DNA of 64,000 bases from Cupriavidus numazuensis (GTDB lineage: Bacteria > Pseudomonadota > Gammaproteobacteria > Burkholderiales > Burkholderiaceae). The notes beneath the pieces are model-generated. The model made no database searches. It was not told the origin of the DNA and saw only the letters and a program-made list of their open reading frames with translations. The position numbers and the translations under genes are program-made. Shown here piece by piece: positions 8,002 to 17,015 of the stretch. The stretch lies in contig NZ_CAJPVI010000028.1 of the NCBI RefSeq assembly GCF_905397435.1, positions 1 to 64,000 on the forward strand, read 5' to 3'. Positions within the stretch are counted from its first letter, which is position 1. Each line of letters starts with the position of its first letter.

Positions 8002-9078
8002 ATGCAAAGCAAAGTCCACAAGATTGCGGCGTTACCTGGTGACGGAATTGGCAAAGAGGTCCTTCCGGAGGGTATAAAAGCACTCCGCGCTGCGGCGGCC
8101 CGCTTCGGGATCGACCTCCAGATCGACGTCTTCGACTGGGCGAGCTGTGACTACTATCTGGCATACGGAAAGATGATGCCCGACGATTGGAAGACAATTC
8201 TCACGTCGTATGAGGCTATCTATTTCGGGGCAGTCGGCTGGCCAGAGGCGGTGCCGGATCACGTTTCGCTATGGGGTTCTTTAATCAAGTTCCGCCGGGA
8301 GTTTGACCAGTATGTCAACTTGCGACCTGTCCGGCTGTTCGACGGCGTCGCATGCCCCTTGCGGGACAAGCAGCCGGGGGATATTGACTATCTCGTCGTG
8401 CGGGAGAATACAGAGGGCGAATACACCGCGGTCGGTGGAATCATGTATGAAGGCACGGACCATGAAGTGGTGCTCCAGCAATCCGCATTCTCGCGGCGCG
8501 GAACAGACCGCCTCCTGCGCTACGCATTCGAGCTGGCGCGTACGCGTAGTCGGAAAAAGGTGACCGTGGCCACCAAATCGAATGGTATTGCCGTAAGCAT
8601 GCCGTGGTGGGATGGGCGTGCAAAAGCCGTAGCTGCCGACTACCCGGAAGTGGAGCTGGAAATGCAGCACATCGATATCCTTTCGGCCCGTTTCGTGCTC
8701 CAACCGGATCGCTTCGATGTTGTCGCGGCGACCAACCTGTTCGGTGACATCCTATCGGACCTGGGGCCCGCGACGACTGGCACGATTGGGATTGCGCCAT
8801 CTGCAAGCCTGAATCCGGAGCGGGTCCATCCGTCACTGTTCGAGCCGGTGCATGGATCGGCTCCGGACATCGCCGGGCGGGGCATCGCCAATCCGATCGC
8901 GATGATCTGGTCGGGGGCCCTCCTGCTTGATTACTTGGGATACCGGCACGCCCACGACACCGTCGTCGCGGCCATAGAAACCGTGTTGCGGGACGGGCCC
9001 CATACACCGGACTTGCTCGGTACGGCTACCACCCGGGAGGTTGGCCAGGCAGTCCTTGAGATCATTGGCCGCTGCTAA
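8002..9078 (+). CDS. Tartrate / D-malate-type dehydrogenase (isocitrate-isopropylmalate family)
   Basis: This 358-residue member of the beta-decarboxylating dehydrogenase family oxidises a 2-hydroxyacid such as tartrate, D-malate or 3-isopropylmalate with NAD and Mn/Mg. Seen are the N-terminal nucleotide-site start LPGDGIGKEV, the substrate region with RENTEGEYTAVGG, the catalytic TKSNGI segment, the metal-binding NLFGDILSDLGP, and EPVHGSAPDIAGRG near the adenine site. Length matches DmlA/TtuC (about 360). I chose the ATG at 8002, since it gives the family N-terminus; the frame is open 21 codons further up. It is divergent from its likely LysR regulator. Tartrate versus D-malate preference cannot be decided here. 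Confidence 0.88.
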   Translation: MQSKVHKIAALPGDGIGKEVLPEGIKALRAAAARFGIDLQIDVFDWASCDYYLAYGKMMPDDWKTILTSYEAIYFGAVGWPEAVPDHVSLWGSLIKFRREFDQYVNLRPVRLFDGVACPLRDKQPGDIDYLVVRENTEGEYTAVGGIMYEGTDHEVVLQQSAFSRRGTDRLLRYAFELARTRSRKKVTVATKSNGIAVSMPWWDGRAKAVAADYPEVELEMQHIDILSARFVLQPDRFDVVAATNLFGDILSDLGPATTGTIGIAPSASLNPERVHPSLFEPVHGSAPDIAGRGIANPIAMIWSGALLLDYLGYRHAHDTVVAAIETVLRDGPHTPDLLGTATTREVGQAVLEIIGRC

Positions 9079-9160
9079 AAGATCGCCGGTGAGCGACCAC
9101 CCGTCGTGACGGCCGGTGGCACGCGGAAGCTGGGATGCCGTGCGGTATCGCAGACGGGCT

Positions 9161-9931
9161 TCAGTTGCCTACCATCTCCATCATCCGCTGGAGCTTGTCT
9201 GCCGATGCCCTCAGGCGGTCCAACAGGTATTCTTTCGGCCACTTGTTGATGCGAAATTGGGGGCCGGTCACTCCAAGCGAATAGAAAACCCCGCCGGGAG
9301 AGAATACGGGGACCGCGTAGGCCATCGTCGAGGGATCGACTTCGCCCATACAGGTTGCATAGCCGTCGCGCTTCGCCTTGTTAATCTCCGCGAGAACCTC
9401 GGACACCTTGGTCTTCGTGACGGGCGTGATTTTCTCCAAGGGCCCGCTGAGATACCTTTTCCGAGACCCCTCATCCTGATAGGCGAGCAGCATCTTTGAG
9501 GAAGCCGCTGCGTGCAGGGGCATTTCCGAATTTGCAGAGACGTGTAGGCGATAGCTTTGCTCGGTTACCGCGACTGCAATGGTATAAGCCGCCTGCGGAG
9601 CGAGCTTAACGACATAGCACGTCTCCTCGAGTTCATTCACGAGCTCGTTGCAAACGACTTGGCAGAAGTTGATCAGGGCGTTCTCGTCACGTCCCAACGT
9701 CAGCATCCGCGACATCCGGACACCAACGCGATACGTCTTCAAGCCCTCGTCCACAACCTCCAATGCTTTGGCATTCGCCAGCGCCGAGACAAGTCGATGA
9801 ACGGTGGGTTTCGGCAGGTCCAGAATTCTGCACAGTTCAGCGACAGTGAGGCCGTCCTTCGAGGCTAGAACCACCTCCAGGATCGAAAGATACCGCTCCA
9901 GCGGCCCACTGACGTCGTTCGCTTCTGCCAA
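9161..9931 (-). CDS. IclR-family transcriptional regulator 1
   Basis: This 256-residue IclR-type regulator has an N-terminal winged helix (LSILEVVLASKDGLTVAELC, then ILDLPKPTVHRLV) and a C-terminal GAF-like effector domain with the family motifs LHAAASSKMLLAY and GYATCMGEVDP. I place the start at the TTG at 9929-9931, because AAGGAG ends six bases before it. The ATG at 9937 would sit directly on that ribosome binding site. The resulting N-terminus aligns with the paralogue at 29575. It is divergent from hyuA and very probably regulates the hydantoinase/ABC operon through the shared operator at 10110-10152. The two IclR proteins are clearly duplicates. Confidence 0.88.
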   Translation of the reverse strand: MAEANDVSGPLERYLSILEVVLASKDGLTVAELCRILDLPKPTVHRLVSALANAKALEVVDEGLKTYRVGVRMSRMLTLGRDENALINFCQVVCNELVNELEETCYVVKLAPQAAYTIAVAVTEQSYRLHVSANSEMPLHAAASSKMLLAYQDEGSRKRYLSGPLEKITPVTKTKVSEVLAEINKAKRDGYATCMGEVDPSTMAYAVPVFSPGGVFYSLGVTGPQFRINKWPKEYLLDRLRASADKLQRMMEMVGN

Positions 9932-10086
9932 TTTCATCTCCTTGCATGCAAGTGCGAATGATCGCACAAGCGGCGATCTCCGGCGAAATCCGCTGCCCAC
10001 TTCTTCGGCACCCCACGACCTCCCTCACCGCTCTAGGGTGCGACGCACCAATGCTGGTCTAGGTAGATACCCCAGTAAATCCCTCG

Positions 10087-10152
10087 TTGCATTCGCCCAT
10101 CTTGCTGACCATAATATCACAAACCGAGCCAACTGTCTCGGATTTCGAAACT
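10087..10152 (+). promoter_or_regulatory. Shared promoter-operator copy 1 (hyuA promoter)
   Basis: TTGCAT (10087-10092), a 17-bp spacer and CATAAT (10110-10115) form a sigma70-like promoter facing hyuA. The 43 bases from the -10 onward (10110-10152) align without gaps to the regions before the second SBP and the porin. Conserved pieces are GTCTCGGATTTCGAAACT and the CATAATATC start. On the other strand GAGACA, 17 bp, TATTAT could serve the IclR gene. The block covers the predicted start site, so a repressor bound there would block transcription. Confidence 0.7.
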
Positions 10153-10171
10153 CAACATGCGAGGATAGAAG

Positions 10172-12202
10172 GTGAGTGCAATCAATGTAGGCGTGGATGT
10201 GGGCGGTACTTTCACCGACTTCATCCTGATTGACAGCGCAAAGGGCGTGTTTAGGACCGCCAAGGTTCCCACTACGGTTGACGATCGTGCGAGGGGGTTC
10301 GTAGAAGGGATTCATCAGCTCGACGTGCAACCGTCCGCCATCGCCTGGCTCGTCCACGGTACGACGGCGGGGACCAACGCGGTCCTGGAACATAAGGGCG
10401 CGCGCTGTGGCCTCATCACGACGCGTGGCTTCCGCGACGCGCTCGAGCTGGGTCGGCGGACGCGCCCGTTTGCATACGGTCTTTCCGGTACTTTTCGGCC
10501 GCTGATTGAGCGTCGTGATCGCATCGAGGTGCGCGAGCGAATGGATGCGGCCGGCAAAGTTATCGAGCCGTTGAATGAAGCTGACGTCATCGAGGCGGTT
10601 CGCCAGCTTCGCGAAAGCGGGGTGGACTCGGTAGTCATCCACTTCCTACATTCCTACGTGAATCCGGAGCATGAGAAGCGGGCGGCCGAGATCGTGCGAC
10701 AACACTGGCACACCGACGATGTCGTAGCCGGCTACGAAACGGTGCGCGAAATGCGCGAGTTCGAACGTGGCAGCACGGCCGCGGTGCACGCAGCCATTCG
10801 TCCGGTAGTAACCAAGTATGTCAACAAGGTACAAGACCTACTGCGCGACGAGGGGTTTCAGAAAGATCTGCTCATCATGCAGGCGAACGGCGGGATGATG
10901 TCTGCGTCGATCGTAGGTGACCACGCGGCGCACACGGTGATGTCGGGACCGGCGGCTGGTGTCCTGGCGGCTTCGGAGATTGCCAAGGCAGCCGGCGTGA
11001 AGAACGTCATTACCGGTGACATGGGTGGCACCAGCTACGACGTCGCGATGATCGCCGATGGGGAGCCGGCAGTAAGTTCGGAAAAAGAGTTGGCCTATGC
11101 GCTGCCAGTACGCATTCCGATGATCGACATCCATACTGTCGGCGCCGGTGGCGGCAGCATCGCGCATATCGATGCTGCCGGCATGCTGCGCATCGGGCCG
11201 GAGAGCGCGGGCTCCTATCCTGGTCCGATCGCCTACAACCGAGGCGGCGAACTGCCGACTGTCACCGACGCCAACTACGTGCTGGGACGCCTCAATCACG
11301 ACGCGATTACCGGTGTCGAGCACCCCGTGTCGTTAGAGGTTATCCGTGGCGCCTTCGAAGAGCAGTTGGGCCAGGCGCTGGGGCTGGATGCACTACAGAC
11401 GGCACAAGCTGTCGTCGGGGTGGCAGTCAGCGAACTGGCTGGCGCCATCCGTCTCATCACGATCGACAAGGGCCAGGATCCGCGCGACTTCGTTCTCATG
11501 CCCTACGGAGGCGCCGGTCCACTGCACGCGGTGGCAATTGCCCGCGAGGTTGGCATTCCGAAGGTGATGGTTCCGCGCTTCCCCGGCCTCACGTCTGCAC
11601 TTGGCTGCGTCCTGTCTGACGTGCGCCACGACTTTGTCCAGACGATCAATACGGAATTCGATGTGCTCGACGCTGAATCCGTAGTTGCCGTGATGCGGGA
11701 GCAGGCGGCTTCCGGTCAAGCGCTCCTCGCGCGTGAAAACGTGTCGGTGAAGGAAGTGATCGTTCGCAATGAACTGGACCTGATGTTCCAGGGCCAGTCC
11801 CACGTGATGAAGCTTGCGGTCGAGACAGGCAAGTTCAATAAGGAAGCCGTGCGCGCCGAATTCGCTCGCGTCTACTTCGAGCGCTTTGGGCTCGAGCTAC
11901 CGGAAATGAAGCCAGTCCTGACGAATGTGCGCACGACGGTGATCGGGGTACGGGATCGGATTTCACTGTCGATCTTCAAGCCGGATGCGAAAAACACGCT
12001 GGAGGCATCGCTCACCGGTACGCGACCGGCCTTTTTTGAAGGCAAATGGTGGGAAACGAACATCTATCAGCGTGAAAAGCTCCCTGTCGGCGCCGAGTTC
12101 GTAGGGCCGGCAATTGTGGAGCAACTGGACACCACGGTTGTGATCGATCCGGGCTGTTCGGCGACCGTAGACGAGTTCGGAAACATCCTGATCCAGGTCT
12201 AA
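10172..12202 (+). CDS. hyuA: Hydantoinase/oxoprolinase subunit A
   Basis: This 676-residue protein belongs to the HyuA family, the ATP-binding subunit of N-methylhydantoinase, 5-oxoprolinase and acetone/acetophenone carboxylase-type enzymes. The actin-like phosphate loop is at the N-terminus (VGVDVGGTFTDFILID), followed by the HGTTAGTNAVLE motif at about residue 65. A second ATPase region reads TGDMGGTSYDVAMI near 295. The C-terminal domain includes MPYGGAGPLHA. The GTG start at 10172 has GAAGG just upstream. It is followed 33 bases later by its partner subunit B, and the pair opens an operon with a full ABC importer. The substrate is probably an imported cyclic amide, or a ketone if carboxylase-like; sequence alone does not decide. 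Confidence 0.9.
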   Translation: MSAINVGVDVGGTFTDFILIDSAKGVFRTAKVPTTVDDRARGFVEGIHQLDVQPSAIAWLVHGTTAGTNAVLEHKGARCGLITTRGFRDALELGRRTRPFAYGLSGTFRPLIERRDRIEVRERMDAAGKVIEPLNEADVIEAVRQLRESGVDSVVIHFLHSYVNPEHEKRAAEIVRQHWHTDDVVAGYETVREMREFERGSTAAVHAAIRPVVTKYVNKVQDLLRDEGFQKDLLIMQANGGMMSASIVGDHAAHTVMSGPAAGVLAASEIAKAAGVKNVITGDMGGTSYDVAMIADGEPAVSSEKELAYALPVRIPMIDIHTVGAGGGSIAHIDAAGMLRIGPESAGSYPGPIAYNRGGELPTVTDANYVLGRLNHDAITGVEHPVSLEVIRGAFEEQLGQALGLDALQTAQAVVGVAVSELAGAIRLITIDKGQDPRDFVLMPYGGAGPLHAVAIAREVGIPKVMVPRFPGLTSALGCVLSDVRHDFVQTINTEFDVLDAESVVAVMREQAASGQALLARENVSVKEVIVRNELDLMFQGQSHVMKLAVETGKFNKEAVRAEFARVYFERFGLELPEMKPVLTNVRTTVIGVRDRISLSIFKPDAKNTLEASLTGTRPAFFEGKWWETNIYQREKLPVGAEFVGPAIVEQLDTTVVIDPGCSATVDEFGNILIQV

Positions 12203-12235
12203 CACTGAGCCAAATTGAAAAAATGTGAGCACGAA

Positions 12236-13909
12236 ATGAGCACCGCAATGACAGCAACGATCGATCCCGTCACCCTCACCGTGATCGAAAAAGGTCTGGG
12301 CCAGGTTTGCAACGAGATGGACATGGTCCACGAGAAGACCTCCTTCTCGCCCGTCATATCGGAAGCCTATGACAGGTCAAATGGCATCTACGGCCTGGAG
12401 GATGGCCGCCTTATCGCACAAGGGGCGCTTGGACTCCCGATTTTCGTAGGGGTCATGCAAGAAACGACACGCTGCGTGATCGAAGAGTGCCCGAACCTAG
12501 GACCCGGTGACATCATCATCGTGAACGACCCGTACCGTGGCGGCACCCATCTGATGGATGTGAAGATGGTTCAACCGTTCTTCTACAAAGGAAAGCGGTG
12601 GTGCTATCTGTCGAATGCTGGTCACTGGCCTGACACCGGCGGCATGGTGCCGGGTGGATTCAGCAGCACGGCCACCGAGATCCACCAGGAGGGTCTCCGT
12701 ATCCCACCGGTGAAGATCGTAGACGCCGGCACGATGAATGAGGACATGGTCAAACTGATCCTCGCCAACATCCGCATTCCGGACGAACGTATCGGTGATA
12801 TCAAAGCGCAAATCGCTGCGCTGAATAAAGGCGCAGAACGTCTGACCGCTCTTCTCGATCGGTACGGTGCAGAGGAGGTATCTGCTGCAATCGAAGAGCT
12901 CCAGAATCGCGCGGAGCGGATGATGCGCGCCAAGATTCGCTCGATCCCGGACGGCATCTACAAGGGGCTGGCCTATATGGACAGCGATGGGGTCGTCAAC
13001 GAGCCCCTGGAGATCCACGTTGACATGACGGTCAGGGGTGACCAGGTGTATGTGAGCCTTGCGCGTTCCAGCAAACCGTGCGCCGGTCCCATGAATTCGG
13101 TGTGGGCGTCAACCGTCTCGGCAGTGTATCTCGCATTCAAGCATGTCTTCCCCGAGGTGCCCATCAACGCAGGTTGCTTCAGGCCGATCACGGTGGAACA
13201 GCCCAAAGGCACCTTCTTGTTCGCGGAATATCCCCGCCCGGTAGCCGGTTGCGCGGCAGAGGTGTCTCAACGAGTGATGGAGTCGATGTTTACTGCCTTG
13301 GCGCATGCGGTTCCCCAGCGTCTATTTGGCGCGCCCGCTGGCACCAGCGGCAATCTCAATATCAGTGGCGTGGACCCGGAGACTGGCCATCCGTACGTCA
13401 TGTACTACTTCTCGGGCGGTGGCTACGGCGGTTGGTGGGACGGCGATGGGATCAGCAATGGTTGCTCGACCATCGGCATCTCCAAGAGCCAGCCTGTCGA
13501 GATTCTCGAGCAGCGGTACCCCGTCAGGTTTGAGCATTACAACCTGCGCGAGGGTTCTGGCGGCGCGGGGAAGCACCGCGGCGGCTTCGGCGTCAACTAT
13601 CGCATCCGTCTGCTGCGCGGTACGGCCAAGGTGTCCTTCCTCATGGATCACGGCAAGTTCGGGCCCCCGGGGATTCTGGGCGGCGAGCCCGGTGCCACTA
13701 ACCAGATCGTGATTTCGCAGAGCGGTCGCGAGAGCACTCCCGAGCACGCCTCCAAGGCGGACGATATTGCCCTCGTAGCCGGCGACTGGATCGAGGTGCG
13801 GACTCCGGGCGGCGGGGGATATGGCGATCCCTCCGAGCGCGAAGAATCCGATGCTGACCGAGATCGGCGCAATGGTTACTTTGACACCGAGGCAACACGT
13901 AGCGCCTAA
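12236..13909 (+). CDS. hyuB: Hydantoinase/oxoprolinase subunit B
   Basis: This 557-residue protein is the HyuB-type partner that forms the catalytic heteromer with HyuA. It carries the family hallmarks TVIEKGLGQVCNEMDMV at the start, the metal-site region NDPYRGGTHLMDVKMVQPFF, SNAGHWPDTGG, and the C-terminal LREGSGGAGKHRGGFGVNY with TPGGGGYGDP. I chose the ATG at 12236, which gives the usual family start; the frame is open seven codons further up. It lies directly behind hyuA and is followed by a strong hairpin and the SBP gene, so transcript processing between enzyme and transporter is possible. Length is normal for the family (about 520-580). Confidence 0.9.
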   Translation: MSTAMTATIDPVTLTVIEKGLGQVCNEMDMVHEKTSFSPVISEAYDRSNGIYGLEDGRLIAQGALGLPIFVGVMQETTRCVIEECPNLGPGDIIIVNDPYRGGTHLMDVKMVQPFFYKGKRWCYLSNAGHWPDTGGMVPGGFSSTATEIHQEGLRIPPVKIVDAGTMNEDMVKLILANIRIPDERIGDIKAQIAALNKGAERLTALLDRYGAEEVSAAIEELQNRAERMMRAKIRSIPDGIYKGLAYMDSDGVVNEPLEIHVDMTVRGDQVYVSLARSSKPCAGPMNSVWASTVSAVYLAFKHVFPEVPINAGCFRPITVEQPKGTFLFAEYPRPVAGCAAEVSQRVMESMFTALAHAVPQRLFGAPAGTSGNLNISGVDPETGHPYVMYYFSGGGYGGWWDGDGISNGCSTIGISKSQPVEILEQRYPVRFEHYNLREGSGGAGKHRGGFGVNYRIRLLRGTAKVSFLMDHGKFGPPGILGGEPGATNQIVISQSGRESTPEHASKADDIALVAGDWIEVRTPGGGGYGDPSEREESDADRDRRNGYFDTEATRSA

Positions 13910-13918
13910 GAAGAAGAG

Positions 13919-13942
13919 ATGGAAGGGGCTTACCCCTTCCAT
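13919..13942 (+). terminator. Intergenic hairpin between hyuB and the SBP gene
   Basis: ATGGAAGGGG and CCCCTTCCAT form a perfect 10-bp stem with a 4-base loop (CTTA). No T-run follows, so it is more likely an attenuator or mRNA-stabilising hairpin than a full terminator. Such hairpins often set different expression for an SBP than for its upstream enzymes. Confidence 0.5.
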
Positions 13943-13967
13943 CACGCGGCACCCCACGGAGTTAAGC

Positions 13968-15104
13968 ATGAGAAAGAAGTTCTCGTTAATTGCCTTGTTC
14001 ACGCTGATCGCGGTACTTTTCAGTGGTCCTTCCCTTAGCCAGTCCGCCATCGAAATCGGTGCGACTGTGCCGCTCACGGGGCCGGCAGCGTTGACAGGTA
14101 CGCAGTATCACAATTCTTTACGCCTTGCCGAAGAGGAGATTAACAAGTCGGGCGGGATCAACGGTAAACCGCTGCGTTTCATCTTCGAAGATGCGCAATC
14201 GTCCAACCCCGCAGCCCTGAACGCGTTCATCAAGCTGGTGCAGGAGAGGAAGCCTGCCTTTGTCTTCCTTTCTAGCTACAGCACGCAAAATCTCGCAGTA
14301 GCGCCTGAGGTGTTAAAGGCAAAGATCCCGGTCATGTACGGTGGCGGCGCCGATGCAATCAGCGCGCAAAAGAACGCATACATGTTTCGTATCAGGCCTG
14401 AGGACAGTGCTGCCGCACAAGCCATCGCGCGCTTCGTGAAGCAGAATCTGAAAGCCTCTGCGCCAGGAATAATCTACATTCAGAACGACTTCGGACAGGG
14501 CGCTGCCAAGGCGGCAGCGAAGAAGCTCGATGGCCTGGGCGTCAAGGTCGCCGGCATGGAGGCGTACGGTGCCAACGACAAGGATATGTCCGCGCAACTG
14601 CTCAAGCTAAAGAATAGCGGTGCCGATACGATCGTCGTGATGTGCCTGCCGCAAGATGGAGCGCTAATCCTGCGCCAGGCCAAAACCCTGGGTCTGAAGA
14701 TGCCAATCATCGCATCATCCGCGGCATTCACCCCGACGGCCATGCAGCTCATGTCGCCCACCGACCTGGATAACGTATGGGGTGTCATCGACGTAATGCT
14801 CGACACGAATCGGGCAGCGGCCACGTTTGTCAAGGATTACAAGAACAAGTTCCGCATCGACGCCGACGGCTACGCAGCGGCCTATTACGACGGCGCGATG
14901 ATTCTTGCGCAAGGCCTTCGAAAAGTCGGTGCCGATCCGCAAAAACTGCGTGACTACCTGGCAAGCGTCAAGCGCTATGAAGGTGCAGCGGGAACGTTCT
15001 CGTTCGACGAGGCTGGAAATGGCGTCCATGAAGTAACGGTGGTGACGTTCAAGAAAGGTTCCAAGGACATGGTCTTTGTAACGAAGGTGCCGGCGGAACT
15101 GTAG
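13968..15104 (+). CDS. ABC transporter substrate-binding protein 1 (branched-chain amino acid type)
   Basis: This 378-residue periplasmic binding protein of the LivK type has a classical signal peptide (charged MRKKF, hydrophobic core, cleavage after SLSQ, about residue 23). The mature start IEIGATVPLTGPAALTGTQY is typical for the family, as are FEDAQSSNPAALNAFIKLV and IIYIQNDFGQGAAKAAA. It captures the substrate and delivers it to the LivHM channel encoded directly downstream. The start at 13968 follows a GGAG ribosome binding site and gives the signal peptide; the frame is open further up but encodes no leader. A close paralogue lies at 27933-29072 with the same domain order and long identical stretches, indicating duplication. 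Confidence 0.92.
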   Translation: MRKKFSLIALFTLIAVLFSGPSLSQSAIEIGATVPLTGPAALTGTQYHNSLRLAEEEINKSGGINGKPLRFIFEDAQSSNPAALNAFIKLVQERKPAFVFLSSYSTQNLAVAPEVLKAKIPVMYGGGADAISAQKNAYMFRIRPEDSAAAQAIARFVKQNLKASAPGIIYIQNDFGQGAAKAAAKKLDGLGVKVAGMEAYGANDKDMSAQLLKLKNSGADTIVVMCLPQDGALILRQAKTLGLKMPIIASSAAFTPTAMQLMSPTDLDNVWGVIDVMLDTNRAAATFVKDYKNKFRIDADGYAAAYYDGAMILAQGLRKVGADPQKLRDYLASVKRYEGAAGTFSFDEAGNGVHEVTVVTFKKGSKDMVFVTKVPAEL

Positions 15105-15133
15105 TCGCTGACGCAACACGGAGGATCAAAATC

Positions 15134-16009
15134 ATGCAGGATCTTGTTCAGCTCATTGTCAACGGCATAGCTCTTGGCAGTATCTACGCACTGGCTGCAC
15201 TCGGCTTTGTAACCGTCTATACGGCAACCGGCATTGTCAATTTCGCCGCAGGTCAGTTTGTCATGTTGGGCGCATTCTTTGGCGTAACGACAATTCTGCA
15301 ACTGGGATTGCCGATGAGTGTCGCCGTGCCGGCTGCTATCGCACTAATGGCCGCATTCGGTGCACTGTTCTATCTGACCGTTCATCTTCCCCTGCGATCG
15401 CAGCCCCAAGTGACGGTAGTGATCGCCACGGTGATGATCGGCTTTTCAATGCTCAACGGGGCGAACCTGATCTGGGGGAGCCTGCCGTTTCGCCTGCCAT
15501 CGCCATTTGGCGACGCCACTGTAAGCATTCTGAATAGCTCGATCTCCGTACACGCCCTGGCGACTATTGCCATCACTGCACTGCTCATCACCGCGCTTCA
15601 TGCCTTCATGAAGCACTCCTCTGTAGGGCGTGTCATGCGCGCGGTTGCATTAGACCTTGGGACTGCACGCCTCATGGGGCTTCGTGTCGGCGTCTTTCTA
15701 GCATGCTCGTGGGCAATCGGCGCCGTCCTGGCCGGGTGCGCAGGCATCCTCATCGCCCCGATGTGGTTCGCAGACGTCAACATGGGCGATGCCATCGCCT
15801 TGAAAGCGTTCGCGGCCACGATCATTGGCGGATTCGGCAGTGTTCCAGGTGCAATCGCCGGTGGAATCTTCGTTGGGCTGACGGAGATCCTGGGCGCCTC
15901 GTACATCTCGTCGTCCTATAAGGATCTGCTGTGCTTCGGCGCAATGATCCTCTTCCTGGTTGCACGTCCACAGGGCATCTTTGGTGAACCGGTTTCGGAG
16001 CGAGGCTGA
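15134..16009 (+). CDS. livH: Branched-chain amino acid-type ABC permease LivH
   Basis: This 291-residue inner-membrane permease is of the LivH type, with about eight hydrophobic segments. The first is LVQLIVNGIALGSIYALAAL, a near-diagnostic LivH start. The conserved cytoplasmic loop contacting the ATPases reads GRVMRAVALDLGTARLMGL, and the C-terminal block is KAFAATIIGGFGSVPGAIAG. CGGAGG lies 10 bases before the ATG. It follows the SBP by 29 bases and abuts livM by 1 base, so the genes are co-translated. It pairs with LivM to form the channel of the importer serving SBP 1, and probably SBP 2 as well. Confidence 0.93.
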   Translation: MQDLVQLIVNGIALGSIYALAALGFVTVYTATGIVNFAAGQFVMLGAFFGVTTILQLGLPMSVAVPAAIALMAAFGALFYLTVHLPLRSQPQVTVVIATVMIGFSMLNGANLIWGSLPFRLPSPFGDATVSILNSSISVHALATIAITALLITALHAFMKHSSVGRVMRAVALDLGTARLMGLRVGVFLACSWAIGAVLAGCAGILIAPMWFADVNMGDAIALKAFAATIIGGFGSVPGAIAGGIFVGLTEILGASYISSSYKDLLCFGAMILFLVARPQGIFGEPVSERG

Positions 16010-16010
16010 C

Positions 16011-17015
16011 ATGATTAGCGTACGAATCACTAGCAAAGGAATGCTGATCGGCTACATGCTTGCCGTCGCGCTTGCCTGCATACTGCCTTTCAACGCTGGC
16101 GAGTACTGGGTGAGGTTGATGAATGCGGCGCTGATCGCTGCGGTCGCCGTGATGGGTCTCAACTTTGTGTTGGGATACACAGGGCAGATCTCGCTAATGC
16201 ACGCTTCGGTTGCCGGGATCGGGGCGTACGCGGTCGCGATCACGAGCACCAGGCTTGGGCTCAACCCATGGGTTGGCGTGGTGATTGGTGTGTCCGCAGC
16301 GGGACTCTTCTCCTATGCCATGGGCATGCTGCTGCTCCGTCTGAAAGGACATTACTTCGCATTGGCAACCCTTGGCGTGAACATCAGCTTCACGATCGTC
16401 GCGGCAAACTGGGTCGAAGTGACAGGCGGCAGTAATGGTATTACTGGCATTCCCGTCTTGTCGGCCTTTGGAGTCGCCGCCGATTCCGAACAGGCGTTCT
16501 TCTATGTCGGACTTTTCATGGTCGGCATCTTGGCAGCATTTGCCTACTACATCCGCCAGACTCCGGTAGGCCGCTCGATGATGGCAGTCCGGGACGACGA
16601 ACTGGCGGCTTCGGTCTCCGGCCTGAATCTCACTCGCGTCAAAGTTGCGGCGCTCACGTTAGGCGGTATCTACGCGGGCTGCGCCGGAGTTCTATTTGCC
16701 TTTCATGCGCGATTCGTTGCGCCCGAAGACTTCAGCATCGGTCAATCCATCTTTTATCTGGCAATGCTGGTGGTTGGCGGCGAGGCGACCATTCTGGGAT
16801 CCATCCTTGGCGCTTTGACGATCACCTTCCTGCCGGAGTGGTTACGGCCGTTGGGCTCGACCTACCTAGTGGTGTTCGGGTTGATTGTGGTGGCAATGCT
16901 GTTCGTTGCACCGAAGGGCATGGCCGGCCTGTTTGGTGTTCTGAGAGAAAAATTTGGTTCGCAGTCGTCCGCGGAGAAGGAGGAGAAATGGCGTTTCTCG
17001 AAGTCAGGTCAATAA
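16011..17015 (+). CDS. livM: Branched-chain amino acid-type ABC permease LivM
   Basis: This 334-residue permease is of the LivM type, with many hydrophobic segments. The family motif NFVLGYTGQISLMHASVAGI occurs near residue 50. The ATPase-contacting loop is GRSMMAVRDDELAASVSGLN, and VVGGEATILGSILGA lies near the end. The ATG at 16011 follows the livH stop by one base. The C-terminal tail overlaps livG by 28 bases, so translation is coupled. It forms the heterodimeric channel with LivH. The tail beyond residue 310 is charged and variable, as in many LivM proteins. Confidence 0.93.
   Translation: MISVRITSKGMLIGYMLAVALACILPFNAGEYWVRLMNAALIAAVAVMGLNFVLGYTGQISLMHASVAGIGAYAVAITSTRLGLNPWVGVVIGVSAAGLFSYAMGMLLLRLKGHYFALATLGVNISFTIVAANWVEVTGGSNGITGIPVLSAFGVAADSEQAFFYVGLFMVGILAAFAYYIRQTPVGRSMMAVRDDELAASVSGLNLTRVKVAALTLGGIYAGCAGVLFAFHARFVAPEDFSIGQSIFYLAMLVVGGEATILGSILGALTITFLPEWLRPLGSTYLVVFGLIVVAMLFVAPKGMAGLFGVLREKFGSQSSAEKEEKWRFSKSGQ

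Noticed and set aside
13322..14077. Minus-strand frame of 251 codons across hyuB and SBP 1
   Set aside because: Antisense to two strongly supported genes and spanning their boundary; no signature.
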